Assembly: GCA_963780395.1 (NCBI GenBank)
Contig: CAWABY010000010.1
Span: 62,001-126,000 of the forward strand
DNA: 64,000 bases
Direction: 5' to 3'
Source: VGBV01 sp963780395
GTDB lineage: Bacteria; Actinomycetota; Thermoleophilia; Solirubrobacterales; 70-9
Below the pieces are notes generated by a model. It searched no databases and had not been told where the DNA came from. It saw only the letters and a list, made by a program, of their open reading frames with translations. Below are positions 15,560 to 24,484 of this stretch, one piece after another (the stretch's first letter is position 1; each line of letters opens with the position of its first letter). A program made the position numbers and the translations under genes.

Positions 15560-17029
15560 GCGCGACCGCGACGGAGCCGCACGTGATCGTCCTGTTCGGC
15601 GCCACCGGCGACCTGGCCAGGCGAAAGCTGCTGCCTGGCCTGCTGCACCTCACGAAGTCCGGCCTGATGCCGGAGTTCGCAGTCGTCTGCACCTCGCTCG
15701 AGGATCTGGACGCCGAGGGCTTCCGCGAGATCGTCAGGGACGCCTGCGACCGGTACGCGCACAGCGCGGCCTCCCCCGAGGAGATAGACGCCTTCGCGAG
15801 CCGGCTCAGCTACGTGACGACCGGGGCGGGCCCTGAGGGCCTGGCTGCCGCGGTGGCGAGCGCGGAGAGCCGCCTGCCGGGAGAGCCGCGGCGGTTGCAC
15901 TACCTGAGCATCCCTCCCTCCGCGGCCGGCCAGGTGGTGGCGACGATCGGGGAAGCCGGCCTCGCCGAGCGCTCCCGGGTGATCATGGAGAAGCCCTTCG
16001 GCACCGACCTCGCCAGCGCCCGGGCGCTCAACGACACGCTCCACGGGATCTTCGACGAGGAGCGGATTTTCCGCATCGACCACTTCCTCGGCAAGGAGGC
16101 GGCGCAGAACATCCTGGCGCTGCGCTTCGCCAACGGGCTGTTCGAGCCGATCTGGAACCGCAGCCACATCGACCACATCCAGATCGACGTGCCGGAGGCG
16201 CTCGACGTCGACGAGCCGCGCGGGCTTCTACGAGGGCACCGGCGCCTACCGCGACATGGTCGTCACGCACCTTCTGCAGGTACTGGCGTTCGTGGCGATG
16301 GAGCCGCCGACCGAGCTCTCGCCCGATTCGATCAGCGAGGAGAAGAACAAGGTCTTCCGCTCGTTGCTCCCGATCGATCCCGGCCAGGTCGTGCGCGGGC
16401 AGTACGAGGGCTACCGCTCCCACGACGGGGTCGCCCAGGACTCAGGGACCGAGACCTTCGTCGCCCTGCGATGCGAGGTCGACAACTGGCGCTGGTCGGA
16501 AGTGCCGTTCTATCTGCGGACGGGCAAGCGCATGGCCGAGGGCGCTCGCATCATCTCGATCGCTTTCCGCGAGCCGCCGAAGAGCATGTTCCCGGCCGGC
16601 TCGGGGGTCAACGAGTACGGGGCGGACCACCTCACCTTCGACCTCAACGACTCTTCCAGGCTGTCGCTCTCCTTCTACGGCAAGCGCCCCGGACCGGGCA
16701 TGACCCTGGAGAAGCTCAGCATGCAGTTCTCGACGGCGGAGTCCGAAGGCGGGGAGGACGTGCTCGAGGCGTACGAGCGCCTCATCCTCGACGCGATGAA
16801 CGGCGACAAGACGCTGTTCGCGACAGCCGAGGGCATCGAGCGTCTCTGGGAGGTTTCCTCGCCGCTGCTGGAGTCCCCGCCCGAGCTGCAGCCCTACGCG
16901 AAGGGCTCCTGGGGTCCCGAGGCCGTGCACGAGCTGGTCGGCCCCGAGGGCTGGCGGCTGCCGTTCCAGCGGCGCTGGCGCGAGGCGGCGGTGGCGCACG
17001 TGGCGCCGGCGGAGACCACAGCCTCATGA
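15556..17029 (+). CDS. zwf: Glucose-6-phosphate 1-dehydrogenase (one frameshift)
   Basis: Oxidises glucose 6-phosphate to 6-phosphogluconolactone, making NADPH. The N-terminal Rossmann motif is LFGATGDLARRKLLPGL and the substrate/catalytic motif is RIDHFLGKEAAQNILALRF. After ALDVDE the frame changes: one extra C near 16211 (GAGCCGCGCG for GAGCGCGCG) is enough to join RAGFYEGTGAYRDMVVTHLL and the rest to the stop at 17029. The corrected length of about 490 aa is normal. The start overlaps the GH15 stop. No opcA, gnd or pgl neighbour is present. Confidence 0.95.
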
Positions 17030-17101
17030 GCGCTTCGGGTGCGGCGGTACCAAAACGCGGTCGATCCGCTAGAGCCGAAATCCCCCGACTGAGTTCATCC
17101 G

Positions 17102-17130
17102 TTGACACGCTGCCACTGCGGGTCTGGTAC
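17102..17130 (+). promoter_or_regulatory. Sigma-A-type promoter of the cupin gene
   Basis: A perfect -35 TTGACA at 17102-17107 is followed after 17 nt by TGGTAC at 17125-17130. The GTG start at 17141 is 10 nt further, with no Shine-Dalgarno, so a very short or absent leader is expected. This is the clearest two-box promoter in the window. Confidence 0.6.
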
Positions 17131-17140
17131 AAAGCGCAGC

Positions 17141-17536
17141 GTGCTGGTCAGGCGGCTCGCGGAGGCTCCGGTCGAGGAGTGGCACAAGCTCCGCACCAAC
17201 ATTCTCATGGACGCCGGTGAGCTTGGCTCCCGGCACATGTCCGTTACCTGGGTCGAGGTGCCGCCCGGGATCGACCAGGAGCTCCACTCCCACGAGGAGT
17301 CCGAGCAGATCTACGTGGTCACCAAGGGATCCGGCGCGATGACCGTCGCCGGCGACCGTCAGGAGATCGGCGAGGGGGACCTGGTGCTGGTGCCCCCGGC
17401 GACCGACCACTCGATCGCCAACGACGGCGACAGCGACCTCTGCTGCGTCTCGGTGCAGTCGCCGGCCGTCACCGTGGCCGAGGTGTTCGCGCCGACCCCC
17501 GCGGGGGCGGCGGAGTACGACGAAGAGGACTACTGA
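17141..17536 (+). CDS. Cupin-domain protein
   Basis: 131-residue single-domain cupin of unknown substrate. The first metal motif is seen as ELHSHEESEQIYVV (H-x-H and E ligands) and the second as LVPPATDHSIAN with its histidine; the intermotif distance is typical. The start is taken at GTG 17141 because it follows a good promoter directly and the coding pattern upstream is poor. An acidic tail (YDEEDY) ends the protein. It might bind a metal and small organic acid or act as an isomerase or sensor; neighbours do not settle this. Confidence 0.88.
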   Translation: MLVRRLAEAPVEEWHKLRTNILMDAGELGSRHMSVTWVEVPPGIDQELHSHEESEQIYVVTKGSGAMTVAGDRQEIGEGDLVLVPPATDHSIANDGDSDLCCVSVQSPAVTVAEVFAPTPAGAAEYDEEDY

Positions 17537-17552
17537 GGCGATCGCCGGTTCG

Positions 17553-17819
17553 GTGATCCGCCGCCGGGTCGTCGCCCACGGTCGCGTCCAGGGCGTCTTC
17601 TTCAGGGACACCACGCGGCGGCGTGCGCAGGAGCTCGGCGTCGCGGGATGGGTGGCGAATCGCGATGACGGCGCGGTCGAGGCCGCCTTCGAGGGCGATG
17701 CCGAGGCCGTGGACGCAATGGTCGAGCTCTGCCGCCGGGGCCCGGGCCGGGCCGAGGTGACGGAGCTGGAGGCGGCCGACGAGCCGCCCGAGGGCCTCAG
17801 GGGCTTCGAGGTTCGCTGA
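17553..17819 (+). CDS. acyP: Acylphosphatase
   Basis: Hydrolyses acyl phosphates such as 1,3-bisphosphoglycerate or acetyl phosphate. At 88 aa it is the usual size, with the phosphate-binding arginine in GRVQGVFFRDTTRRRA and the catalytic asparagine in GWVANRDDGAVEAAFEG. GTG 17553 lies 16 nt after the cupin stop, so the two are probably one transcript. The C-terminus ends in GFEVR, typical of the family. Confidence 0.95.
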   Translation: MIRRRVVAHGRVQGVFFRDTTRRRAQELGVAGWVANRDDGAVEAAFEGDAEAVDAMVELCRRGPGRAEVTELEAADEPPEGLRGFEVR

Positions 17820-17873
17820 GCTTTGTTGCATTCCGCGCGCCCTGGATGACGGTGCGCATCGCAGGCTCGGCGG

Positions 17874-18446
17874 GTGCCCGAGCTGAGCCGAGCGCAGCTG
17901 TTGGTCTACGCGGCGATCGCGGTGGCGGTGCTGCTGGTGGGCGCCCGCTGGGTCCGCTCCGGTGAGGAGCCCGCCGCCGCCGACGGAGGGGGCTCGCTCA
18001 GCTTCGAGGCCGACGGCTTCGAGCCCGGCGCCGACGCGACGCGCGACGTCGTCGTCCACGTCGCGGGCGCCGTCGGCAGCCCCGGCGTCTACCGGCTGCC
18101 GCTCGGCGCTCGCGTCGCCGACGCCGTGCAGCGCGCGGGCGGGCTCGCCCGCGGCGCCGCCGAGGACGGCATCAACCTGGCGGCGCGGCTCAGCGACGGC
18201 CAGCAGGTGGTCGTGCCGGGGCGCGGCGCGGCCGCTTCCGGCGCCGTGGCCGAGGGCCCGATCTCGCTCGGCTCCGCCACCGTCGACCAGCTCGACGAGA
18301 TCGAGGGGATCGGCCCGGTCACCGCCCAGAACATCGTCGAGTTCCGGGATGAGAAAGGCGGCCTTTCATCGATCGACCAGCTCGACGAGATCAGCGGCAT
18401 CGGCCCCTCGACGATGGAGGCGCTGCGGGCCGGTCTGCAGCCCTGA
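17874..18446 (+). CDS. comEA: Competence DNA-binding protein ComEA
   Basis: Membrane-anchored receptor that binds double-stranded DNA in the envelope during natural transformation. The 190-aa product has an N-terminal membrane helix (YAAIAVAVLLVGARW), a SLBB domain (VVHVAGAVGSPGVYRLP, ARVADAVQRAGG) and a C-terminal double helix-hairpin-helix DNA-binding module (LDEIEGIGPVTAQNIVEFR and LDEISGIGPSTMEAL). The order comEA-comEC-holA is a common bacterial arrangement. GTG 17874 is chosen so that the membrane helix lies near the N-terminus. Confidence 0.96.
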   Translation: MPELSRAQLLVYAAIAVAVLLVGARWVRSGEEPAAADGGGSLSFEADGFEPGADATRDVVVHVAGAVGSPGVYRLPLGARVADAVQRAGGLARGAAEDGINLAARLSDGQQVVVPGRGAAASGAVAEGPISLGSATVDQLDEIEGIGPVTAQNIVEFRDEKGGLSSIDQLDEISGIGPSTMEALRAGLQP

Positions 18447-18493
18447 GCGGGCCGCGACTCGCCCTGGTCGCGGCGGCGACGGCCGCGCTCCTG

Positions 18494-20611
18494 GTGCTGG
18501 CTCCGCTGCGGCTTGCGGCGATCGACGCCGGCGCCCTGCGCGGCGAGCCCGGCGCCGCCCTCGAGGTCCGGGGCGCCGTCAGCACGGCGCCGAGCCCGGA
18601 CGGTCAGGCCACCTCCTTCGAGCTCGCCGGCGAGGCGGGGCGTGTGCTCGTGCGATCGCCCGAGCACGTCGAGGCGCCGATCGGATCGATCCTCGAGGTG
18701 AGGGGCCGTCTGGCCGAGCCCGAGCCGTGGCGGTCGGGGACGCTGGCGCGGCACGGCATCGCGATGACGCTCGAGGCCGAGCGCATCGAACCGACCGGGG
18801 AGCTCAGGGCCGGGCTCGCGGGCCGCATCGACGCGATCCGCGCCCGTGCCGAGGCGGGTCTCGAGCGGGGGATGCCCGAGCGCGAGCAGGCCCTGGCCCG
18901 CGGCTTCGTGCTGGGCCAGGACGACCGCATCGACGCCGCCACCCGCGAGGACTTCCGGCGCTCCGGGCTCGCGCACCTGCTCGCGGTCAGCGGCCAGAAC
19001 GTGATGCTGCTCTGCCTGCTCGCCTGGCCGTTCCTCGCGCTGGCGGGGCTGACGCTGCGCGCCCGGTTGCTCTTGCTGCTGGCGCTGATCGCGGTCTACG
19101 TCCCGGTCGCCGGCGCCGGGCCGTCGATCCAGCGGGCCGGGGTGATGGGCGCCGCCGGACTGGTCGCCGCCCTGGCCAGCCGGCCGTCCTCGCGCTGGCA
19201 GGCGCTGCTGCTCGCCGTCGCGATCACGCTGGCGATCAACCCCCGCGCCGCCGGCGACGTCGGCTGGCAGCTCAGCTTCGCTGCGGTGGTTGGCATCCTG
19301 CTCTGGTGCGGCCGCCTCGCCTCCCTGCTCGCCGGCGGCGCGCCGCGAGGCAGCGTCCGCCGCGCCCTCGCCGACGGCGTCGCGGTCACGGCCGCCGCGA
19401 CCGTGGCCACGGCTCCGCTGATGGCTCACCATTTCGACTCGTTTTCGCTGGCAGCCTTGCCCGCGAACCTGCTGGCGCTGCCCGCGGTGGCGCCCGCGAT
19501 GTGGCTGGGGATGCTGAGCGCTTTCGCCGCGCAGGTGCCCGCGATTCCGGTTGAGCCGCTCAACTGGCTCAACTCGCTCTGCCTCGGCTACATCGCCCAG
19601 GTCGCTCGCTGGCTCGGCTCGCCGGGGTGGTCGCAGGTGCAGCTGGGGATCGGGGGGCCGGTCGGGGTCGCCTGCGCCTATCTGGGGCTGATCGCGCTGG
19701 CCGAGGCCGGCCTGGCCGCGGCGGGAAGGCGGCGGGGCCTCGGGCTGGGCGGCGGCCCCCGTCCCGGTCGTGGCAAACGCGGTCGGCGAGCGGCGCTGGC
19801 CGCGGCCATGCTGGCCGCCGCGGGGCTGCTGGCCGCGCCGGCGCTGGTCCGGCCGCGTGCCGGCGCCGATTCCGAGCGGCTGGTCGTGCGCGTGCTCGAC
19901 GTCGGCCAGGGCGACGCGATCCTGCTCGACCCGCCGGCGGCACTTCCGGTGCTGGTCGACGCCGGGCCGCCCGGATCCGGGATCGGCGGGCGTCTGCGGG
20001 GCCTCGGCGTCGAGCGGCTCGCCGCGGTCGCGGTCACCCACCCAGACAGCGACCACGCGGGCGGCCTCGCCGAGGTGATGGGCGCGTCCGCCGTGGAGCG
20101 CCTGCTGCTGGCCCGCTCCGACGACGAGCTGCTGGGTGCGGCAACCGCCGAGGGTGCCAGGGCGGCCCGGATGGTCGAGGGCTCCGAGGTCCGATCGGGC
20201 GAGCTTCGCCTCAGCGCACTCTGGCCCCCGGGCGAGCTGGCCGAGGCTTCCTCGAGCGGCGTCGACCCCAACGGCCTCTCGCTGGTGCTGCTGGCCGAGT
20301 GGCGCCACTTCTCGATGCTGCTCACCGGCGACGCCGAGGCCGAGGCGGTGCCGCTCGATCCCGGCCCGATCGACGTGCTGAAGCTCGCCCACCACGGCAG
20401 CGCCGACCCCGGCCTCGAGCGCCTGCTGGAGCGCACCGCGCCCAGGCTCGTCGTGATCTCGGTCGGCGAGGACAACCCCTACGGCCACCCGGCTCCCGGG
20501 ACGGTCGCCGAGCTCGGCTCCAGCCCCGCCTCGACGCTGCGCACCGACGAGGACGGCGAGATCGTGATCGAGGCGGACGAGGCGGGCTGGCGCGTCGCCG
20601 GCGGAGGCTAG
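18494..20611 (+). CDS. comEC: ComEC/Rec2 competence DNA channel
   Basis: Inner-membrane channel that passes single-stranded DNA inward. The 705-aa product has an N-terminal OB-like DUF4131 part, the multi-helix competence domain with HLLAVSGQNVMLLCLLAW, and a C-terminal metallo-beta-lactamase-like domain (LDVGQGDAILLDPP, THPDSDHAGG, LKLAHHGSADP), thought to be the nuclease that degrades one strand. All parts are present, so the channel looks functional. GTG 18494 is the first clear start; the frame stays open back to the comEA stop without ATG or GTG, so a non-standard earlier start that adds membrane sequence is possible. Confidence 0.95.
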   Translation: MLAPLRLAAIDAGALRGEPGAALEVRGAVSTAPSPDGQATSFELAGEAGRVLVRSPEHVEAPIGSILEVRGRLAEPEPWRSGTLARHGIAMTLEAERIEPTGELRAGLAGRIDAIRARAEAGLERGMPEREQALARGFVLGQDDRIDAATREDFRRSGLAHLLAVSGQNVMLLCLLAWPFLALAGLTLRARLLLLLALIAVYVPVAGAGPSIQRAGVMGAAGLVAALASRPSSRWQALLLAVAITLAINPRAAGDVGWQLSFAAVVGILLWCGRLASLLAGGAPRGSVRRALADGVAVTAAATVATAPLMAHHFDSFSLAALPANLLALPAVAPAMWLGMLSAFAAQVPAIPVEPLNWLNSLCLGYIAQVARWLGSPGWSQVQLGIGGPVGVACAYLGLIALAEAGLAAAGRRRGLGLGGGPRPGRGKRGRRAALAAAMLAAAGLLAAPALVRPRAGADSERLVVRVLDVGQGDAILLDPPAALPVLVDAGPPGSGIGGRLRGLGVERLAAVAVTHPDSDHAGGLAEVMGASAVERLLLARSDDELLGAATAEGARAARMVEGSEVRSGELRLSALWPPGELAEASSSGVDPNGLSLVLLAEWRHFSMLLTGDAEAEAVPLDPGPIDVLKLAHHGSADPGLERLLERTAPRLVVISVGEDNPYGHPAPGTVAELGSSPASTLRTDEDGEIVIEADEAGWRVAGGG

Positions 20612-20638
20612 GGACGTCCGGGCAGCTCGCTTGTCGAC

Positions 20639-20661
20639 TTCTTCGGCATATGGCCGAAGAA
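20639..20661. repeat. Perfect 9-bp inverted repeat between comEC and holA
   Basis: TTCTTCGGC and GCCGAAGAA flank the 5-nt loop ATATG. It starts 27 nt after the comEC stop and ends 37 nt before the holA -10 box. There is no T-run after it, so it is either a weak intrinsic terminator of comEC or a symmetrical protein-binding site. Confidence 0.6.
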
Positions 20662-20698
20662 AGCGCCAAACGCCGGGGGGAGGGGCCGGGGGCGCGAC

Positions 20699-20704
20699 TA
20701 GACT
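20699..20704 (+). promoter_or_regulatory. -10 box of holA, likely leaderless
   Basis: TAGACT ends 7 nt before GTG 20712; no Shine-Dalgarno in the gap. Confidence 0.45.
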
Positions 20705-20711
20705 CGAACCG

Positions 20712-21683
20712 GTGGCCGAGATCAAGCCCGCCTACCTGATCGCCGGCAGCGACGAGGCCAAGATCGCCGAGACCCGCCGCCGCCTCCGCGCCCGCGCCGA
20801 GAGCGAGGGCGGCCCCGGGGCGCTGGAGATGTTCGAGGCGGGCGACGGCCGGCGCTCGCCCGACGCGGACGGCCTCATCGCCTCGATGGCCACGTTCTCG
20901 CTGACCGCGTCGCGGCGCTATCTGGTCGCCGACGGCGTCGACGCCTGGGGCAAGGGCGACATCGAGAAGGTCGCCGAGGCGCTGGCCTCGATCCCGCCGG
21001 AGACGACGATCGCCCTGGTCGCGCACGGCAAGGCCCCGGCCAAGCTGGGCAAGGCGGTCGAGGCCGCCGGCGGCGAGCAGCTGATCTACGACGCGCCCCG
21101 CGAGCGCGAGCTGCCGAAGCGGCTGGTGGCCGACGCACGGGCCCTCGGCTTCACGCTCGACCCGGACGCCGCGAGGCTGCTGGTGGAGCGGCTCGGCCCG
21201 CGCCCGCTGCGCCTGCACAACGAGCTCGAGCGGCTGGCGCTGTGGGCGGGGGAGGGTGGCGCCGTCGGCGTCCCGGAGCTCGAGGCGATCATCTCCGACA
21301 CCTCCGAGGAGGCGATCTGGACGCTCGCCGACGCGATCACCGAGGGTGACGAGGCGGCGGCGCTGCGGACGGCCGAGAGGCTGGTCGCGCAGGGCGAGGC
21401 CCTGCCGCGGATCATCTACTCGGTGGCGCCGCGATTGAGGCAGGGGATGAAGGCGGCGGAGCAGCTCGAGGCCGGCACGCCGCCGAAGCAGGTCGCCGAC
21501 GGACTTTCGATGCACCCATACGCCGCCAAGATGCTGGTCTCACGCGTTCGCGGCCGCTCCCCGGCCGAGCTTGACCACGCCATCCGCGCGATCGCCGACC
21601 TGGAGCTGTGGTCGCGGGGGGGCTCGGACTACAGCGAGGGCGTCGCCCTGACCATCGCGCTGAAGCGGGCCGTCGCCGCCTAG
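20712..21683 (+). CDS. holA: DNA polymerase III delta subunit
   Basis: Clamp-loader subunit that opens the beta clamp. The 323-aa product shows the HolA pattern: head IKPAYLIAGSDEAKIAETRRRL, the LIASMATFSLTASRRYLVAD segment of the AAA+ domain I, a domain II region LLVERLGPRPLRLHNELERLA, and a collar-domain end DLELWSRGGSDYSEGVALTI. GTG 20712 is preferred over an in-frame start at 20631, which would translate the inverted repeat and spacer. It converges on rpsT, whose stop overlaps its own by two bases. Confidence 0.95.
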   Translation: MAEIKPAYLIAGSDEAKIAETRRRLRARAESEGGPGALEMFEAGDGRRSPDADGLIASMATFSLTASRRYLVADGVDAWGKGDIEKVAEALASIPPETTIALVAHGKAPAKLGKAVEAAGGEQLIYDAPRERELPKRLVADARALGFTLDPDAARLLVERLGPRPLRLHNELERLALWAGEGGAVGVPELEAIISDTSEEAIWTLADAITEGDEAAALRTAERLVAQGEALPRIIYSVAPRLRQGMKAAEQLEAGTPPKQVADGLSMHPYAAKMLVSRVRGRSPAELDHAIRAIADLELWSRGGSDYSEGVALTIALKRAVAA

Positions 21684-22086
21684 CTCTTCGAGGGCTCGTC
21701 CGATTCGGCCTCGGCAGCCTCGCCCTCGGCGGGCTGCTCGGCGTCGGGTTGCGCCTCGTCCGAGGCCTCCGGCGCGCCTTCGCCTCGGCCTTCGGCTTCG
21801 CCTTCCCTCGTGCCGGCGCCTCCGGCAGCTTCCCGGCGCGGATCCGGGCGGCGCGGGCCTTCTTGCGGGCGCCGGTGTTCTTGTGCATCGCGCCCTTCTG
21901 GATCGCCTTGTCGACGCCTGAGATCAGCCTCCTGTGGGCATCGTCGGCGGCGCTGTCGTCGCCGGCGGCCACAGCCTTCTCGAGCTGTTTCATGTAGGTC
22001 TTCGTGGTGCCGCCGAAGCGCAGGTTCTCCTGCCGCTCACGCTCGGTGCGGGCGATTCGCTTCTTCTGTGAGGCGATATTGGCCAT
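21680..22086 (-). CDS. rpsT: 30S ribosomal protein S20 with acidic tail (one frameshift)
   Basis: Binds 16S rRNA early in 30S assembly. The start MANIASQKKRIARTERER and the core MKQLEKAVAAGDD, ISGVDKAIQKGAMHKNTGAR are standard bS20. After the core the frame as written becomes an implausible Arg/Pro-rich stretch antisense to holA; one missing G near 21787 (minus-strand AAGGCG for AAGGGCG) restores an acidic tail of about 30 residues (EASDEAQPDAEQPAEGEAA then a short SKS end) stopping at 21680. The corrected length of about 135 aa exceeds the usual 85-90 aa because of this tail. The -10-like TATTCT at 22116-22121 (minus) leaves a leader of about 30 nt. Confidence 0.92.
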
Positions 22087-22170
22087 TGAAAGACCCGCGG
22101 GGCGGGCGGCGAATGAGAATAGGGCACCAAACCCACTTTCGCGGCGCAGCCGGCGCCGCGCGGACCACCC

Positions 22171-24015
22171 ATGAACGACGACCGAGACGACATACGGGAC
22201 GACGACTCGATCGGGTCGCCCCCGCCGGAGCCCCCCGGGCCCTTCGATCCCTCGCGCGAGTCCGGCGCCGGGCGCACCCCCGAGCCCGAGGACGAGCAAG
22301 GGCACCTGACCGAGGAGCAGGTGGAGCGCCTGGCGCCGTTGCACGAGGGCGTCTCGATGGACACCGAGACCTTCATGGCGATCCCGGCGCCGGTACCGCG
22401 GAGCACCTTCGAGCCGCCCGACTTCGAGCAGCGCGAGGGTCGCCTCGGCCTCTCCACGGCGTTCTTCTCCGCGGCCACGGCGCTCTCGCGCGTGGCAGGC
22501 CTGGTGCGCGAGATCGTCGCCGCCAGCTACTTCGGCATCCGCGGGCCGATGTCGGCCTTCACGATCGCCTTCCAGATCCCGAACCTGGTCCGCAGCCTGT
22601 TCGCCGACGCCGCGATCCAGGCCGCGTTCGTGCCGGTGTTTCTGGAGAAGCTCGAGCAGGGGGACCGCCGCGAGGCATTCCGGCTCGCCTCGCAGCTGAT
22701 CCTGCTGATGACGGCGGTGCTGGGAGCGCTGACCGCGGTGTTCGTGCTGGCGGCGCCGGTCCTGGTGCCGATCTTCGCCCCGGGGTTCGAGGGCGAGCTG
22801 CTGGACCTGACGGTCACCCTCTCGCAGCTCCTGTTCCCGATCCTGATCCTGCTCGGGGTAACCGGGATGATCGTCGGCGTCCTCAACAGCGACGACCGCT
22901 TCGCGGCGTTCGCGATCTCACCCTTCTTCTGGAACCTGGCGATCATCGCGGTGCTGGTGGCGCTGGCGCCCACCTTCTCGGAGGAGGACCAGATCTACGC
23001 CTACGCGATCGGCGTGCTGGTCGGCACCGTGATCCAGCTCGCGATCCCCGCCTGGGACCTGCGCAACACCAAGTTCGGCGGGCGCGGCCGCTTCCGGATG
23101 ATCTGGCGCTTCCCCCGCCACATCAGCCCCGACGTGAGGCGCGTGCTGCTGCTGATGCTGCCCGTGACGATCAGCCTCGGGCTGATCAACTTCAACCTCG
23201 TCATCAACAGCTTCTTCGGGACCCTGGTATCCGAGGAGGCGCCGGCGGCGATCGACAAGGCCTTCCGCATCTACATGCTGCCGCAGGGCATTTTCTCGGT
23301 CGCGATCGCGACGGTCCTGTTCCCGACCCTGGCCCGCTTCGCGGCGCGGGAGCAGTACGACGACCTGCGCAACACGATGGCCAACGGCATGCGCCAGATC
23401 CTGCTGATGCTGATCCCGGCCGCCGCCGCGATCCTGGTGCTGGCCGAGCCGATGACCCGTCTGGTCTACGAGCGCGGCGAGTTCGATGCAGCTCAGACCG
23501 AGGTCGTCGCCGAGGCGCTCTTCTGGTACGCCTTCTCGCTGCCGCTGAACGGCCTCTTCCTGATCTTCACGCGCACCTTCTTCAGCCTGCAGCGGCCCTG
23601 GGTCCCGAGCGTCGTCTCGGGGATCAACCTGGCGATAACCGCCCTCGCGGGGCTGGCGCTGTACGGGCCGTTCGGGGTCGGCGGCATCGTCGCAGCCACG
23701 GCGATCGCGACGGGGGCCAGCGTCGTCGCCTACGCGGTGGTGATGCGCGACGTCCTGCACGGGATCGAGTTCCGCCGCCTGCTGTGGAGCGCGACCCGGG
23801 TGACCGCGGCCGCGGCTCTACTGGCCGCGGTCAGCTACCTCGTCTGGCTCGGGCTCGACGACGCGCTGGGCACGGGCGTGATCGCCCAGATCGTCTCGCT
23901 CGGCGTCGCCCTGACCGCGGGCGCGGCCGTCTACGTAGGGGCGGTCATCGCCCTGCGCGTCCCCGAGGCCGATCAGGTGCTGCGACTGCTGCGCCGCGCG
24001 GGGCGCAGGGGCTGA
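22171..24015 (+). CDS. murJ: Lipid II flippase MurJ (MviN)
   Basis: Integral membrane flippase moving lipid II across the membrane for peptidoglycan synthesis. The 614-aa product starts with about 90 hydrophilic, Asp/Glu/Pro-rich residues (DDRDDIRDDDSIGSPPPEPP), then 14 predicted helices. Family landmarks: ATALSRVAGLVREIVAASYFG at the first helix, the FVPVF region after AAIQAAFVPVFLEK, and the TMRF-like central cavity residues. The long acidic head is typical of actinobacterial MurJ though the kinase-like C-terminal extension of mycobacterial MviN is absent. No Shine-Dalgarno or -10 box is obvious before the ATG. Confidence 0.95.
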   Translation: MNDDRDDIRDDDSIGSPPPEPPGPFDPSRESGAGRTPEPEDEQGHLTEEQVERLAPLHEGVSMDTETFMAIPAPVPRSTFEPPDFEQREGRLGLSTAFFSAATALSRVAGLVREIVAASYFGIRGPMSAFTIAFQIPNLVRSLFADAAIQAAFVPVFLEKLEQGDRREAFRLASQLILLMTAVLGALTAVFVLAAPVLVPIFAPGFEGELLDLTVTLSQLLFPILILLGVTGMIVGVLNSDDRFAAFAISPFFWNLAIIAVLVALAPTFSEEDQIYAYAIGVLVGTVIQLAIPAWDLRNTKFGGRGRFRMIWRFPRHISPDVRRVLLLMLPVTISLGLINFNLVINSFFGTLVSEEAPAAIDKAFRIYMLPQGIFSVAIATVLFPTLARFAAREQYDDLRNTMANGMRQILLMLIPAAAAILVLAEPMTRLVYERGEFDAAQTEVVAEALFWYAFSLPLNGLFLIFTRTFFSLQRPWVPSVVSGINLAITALAGLALYGPFGVGGIVAATAIATGASVVAYAVVMRDVLHGIEFRRLLWSATRVTAAAALLAAVSYLVWLGLDDALGTGVIAQIVSLGVALTAGAAVYVGAVIALRVPEADQVLRLLRRAGRRG

Positions 24016-24039
24016 GCCGCATTCTGCTGTCATTGGTCC

Positions 24040-24453
24040 ATGGCTGAGGACATGGAGCGGGCGAGGCGGATCGTCGCCGAGAGCTACGAGGCTTTCAACC
24101 GCGGCGACTTCGACTCGGCGGCCGAGCACCTTCACCCCGACGTCATGTGGAACCGCGTCGCGGAGGTCGAGCACCCGATAGAGGGCAAGGACGCCGTGCG
24201 GGCGAACATGGACCCCCTGGTCTGGAGTGAGCAGCGGGTCGAGATCAACGGCATGGAGGCGATCGGCGACTCGCTGGTGATCGACACCGTCTTCCACGCG
24301 ACCGGCAGCTCCAGCGGCATCGCCTTGGACAACGAGACCTTTCACGTATGGAAGATGAAGGACGGCAAGGGCGCTCGGTTCGAGGCCTTCCTCGATCGCG
24401 ATGAGGCCGTCGCTGCCGCCCGGGAGCAGGAGGGCATCCCCGGGTCGGGCTGA
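24040..24453 (+). CDS. SnoaL-like / NTF2-fold protein
   Basis: 137-residue protein with the cone-shaped NTF2-like fold: head helix ARRIVAESYEAFNRGDFDSA, then AEHLHPDVMWNR and the strand-rich second half ending in FHVWKMKDGKGARFEAFLDR. Members are polyketide cyclases, isomerases or binding proteins; nothing here points to a substrate. It follows murJ by 24 nt and precedes lepA; a second NTF2-like gene lies on the other side of lepA. Confidence 0.85.
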   Translation: MAEDMERARRIVAESYEAFNRGDFDSAAEHLHPDVMWNRVAEVEHPIEGKDAVRANMDPLVWSEQRVEINGMEAIGDSLVIDTVFHATGSSSGIALDNETFHVWKMKDGKGARFEAFLDRDEAVAAAREQEGIPGSG

Positions 24454-24469
24454 TCCTTCAGGGTGGCCC

Positions 24470-24475
24470 TACCCT
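24470..24475 (+). promoter_or_regulatory. -10 box of lepA, likely leaderless
   Basis: TACCCT ends 9 nt before ATG 24485; no Shine-Dalgarno between. Confidence 0.35.
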
Positions 24476-24484
24476 TACCGCCCT

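Noticed and set aside
13624..17220. A single open frame of nearly 1200 codons covering GH15 and zwf, seemingly a giant fusion.
   Set aside because: Only its first ~45 codons and the first part of zwf are real coding; the middle is Arg/Ala-rich shadow of GH15. Two single-base errors explain it.
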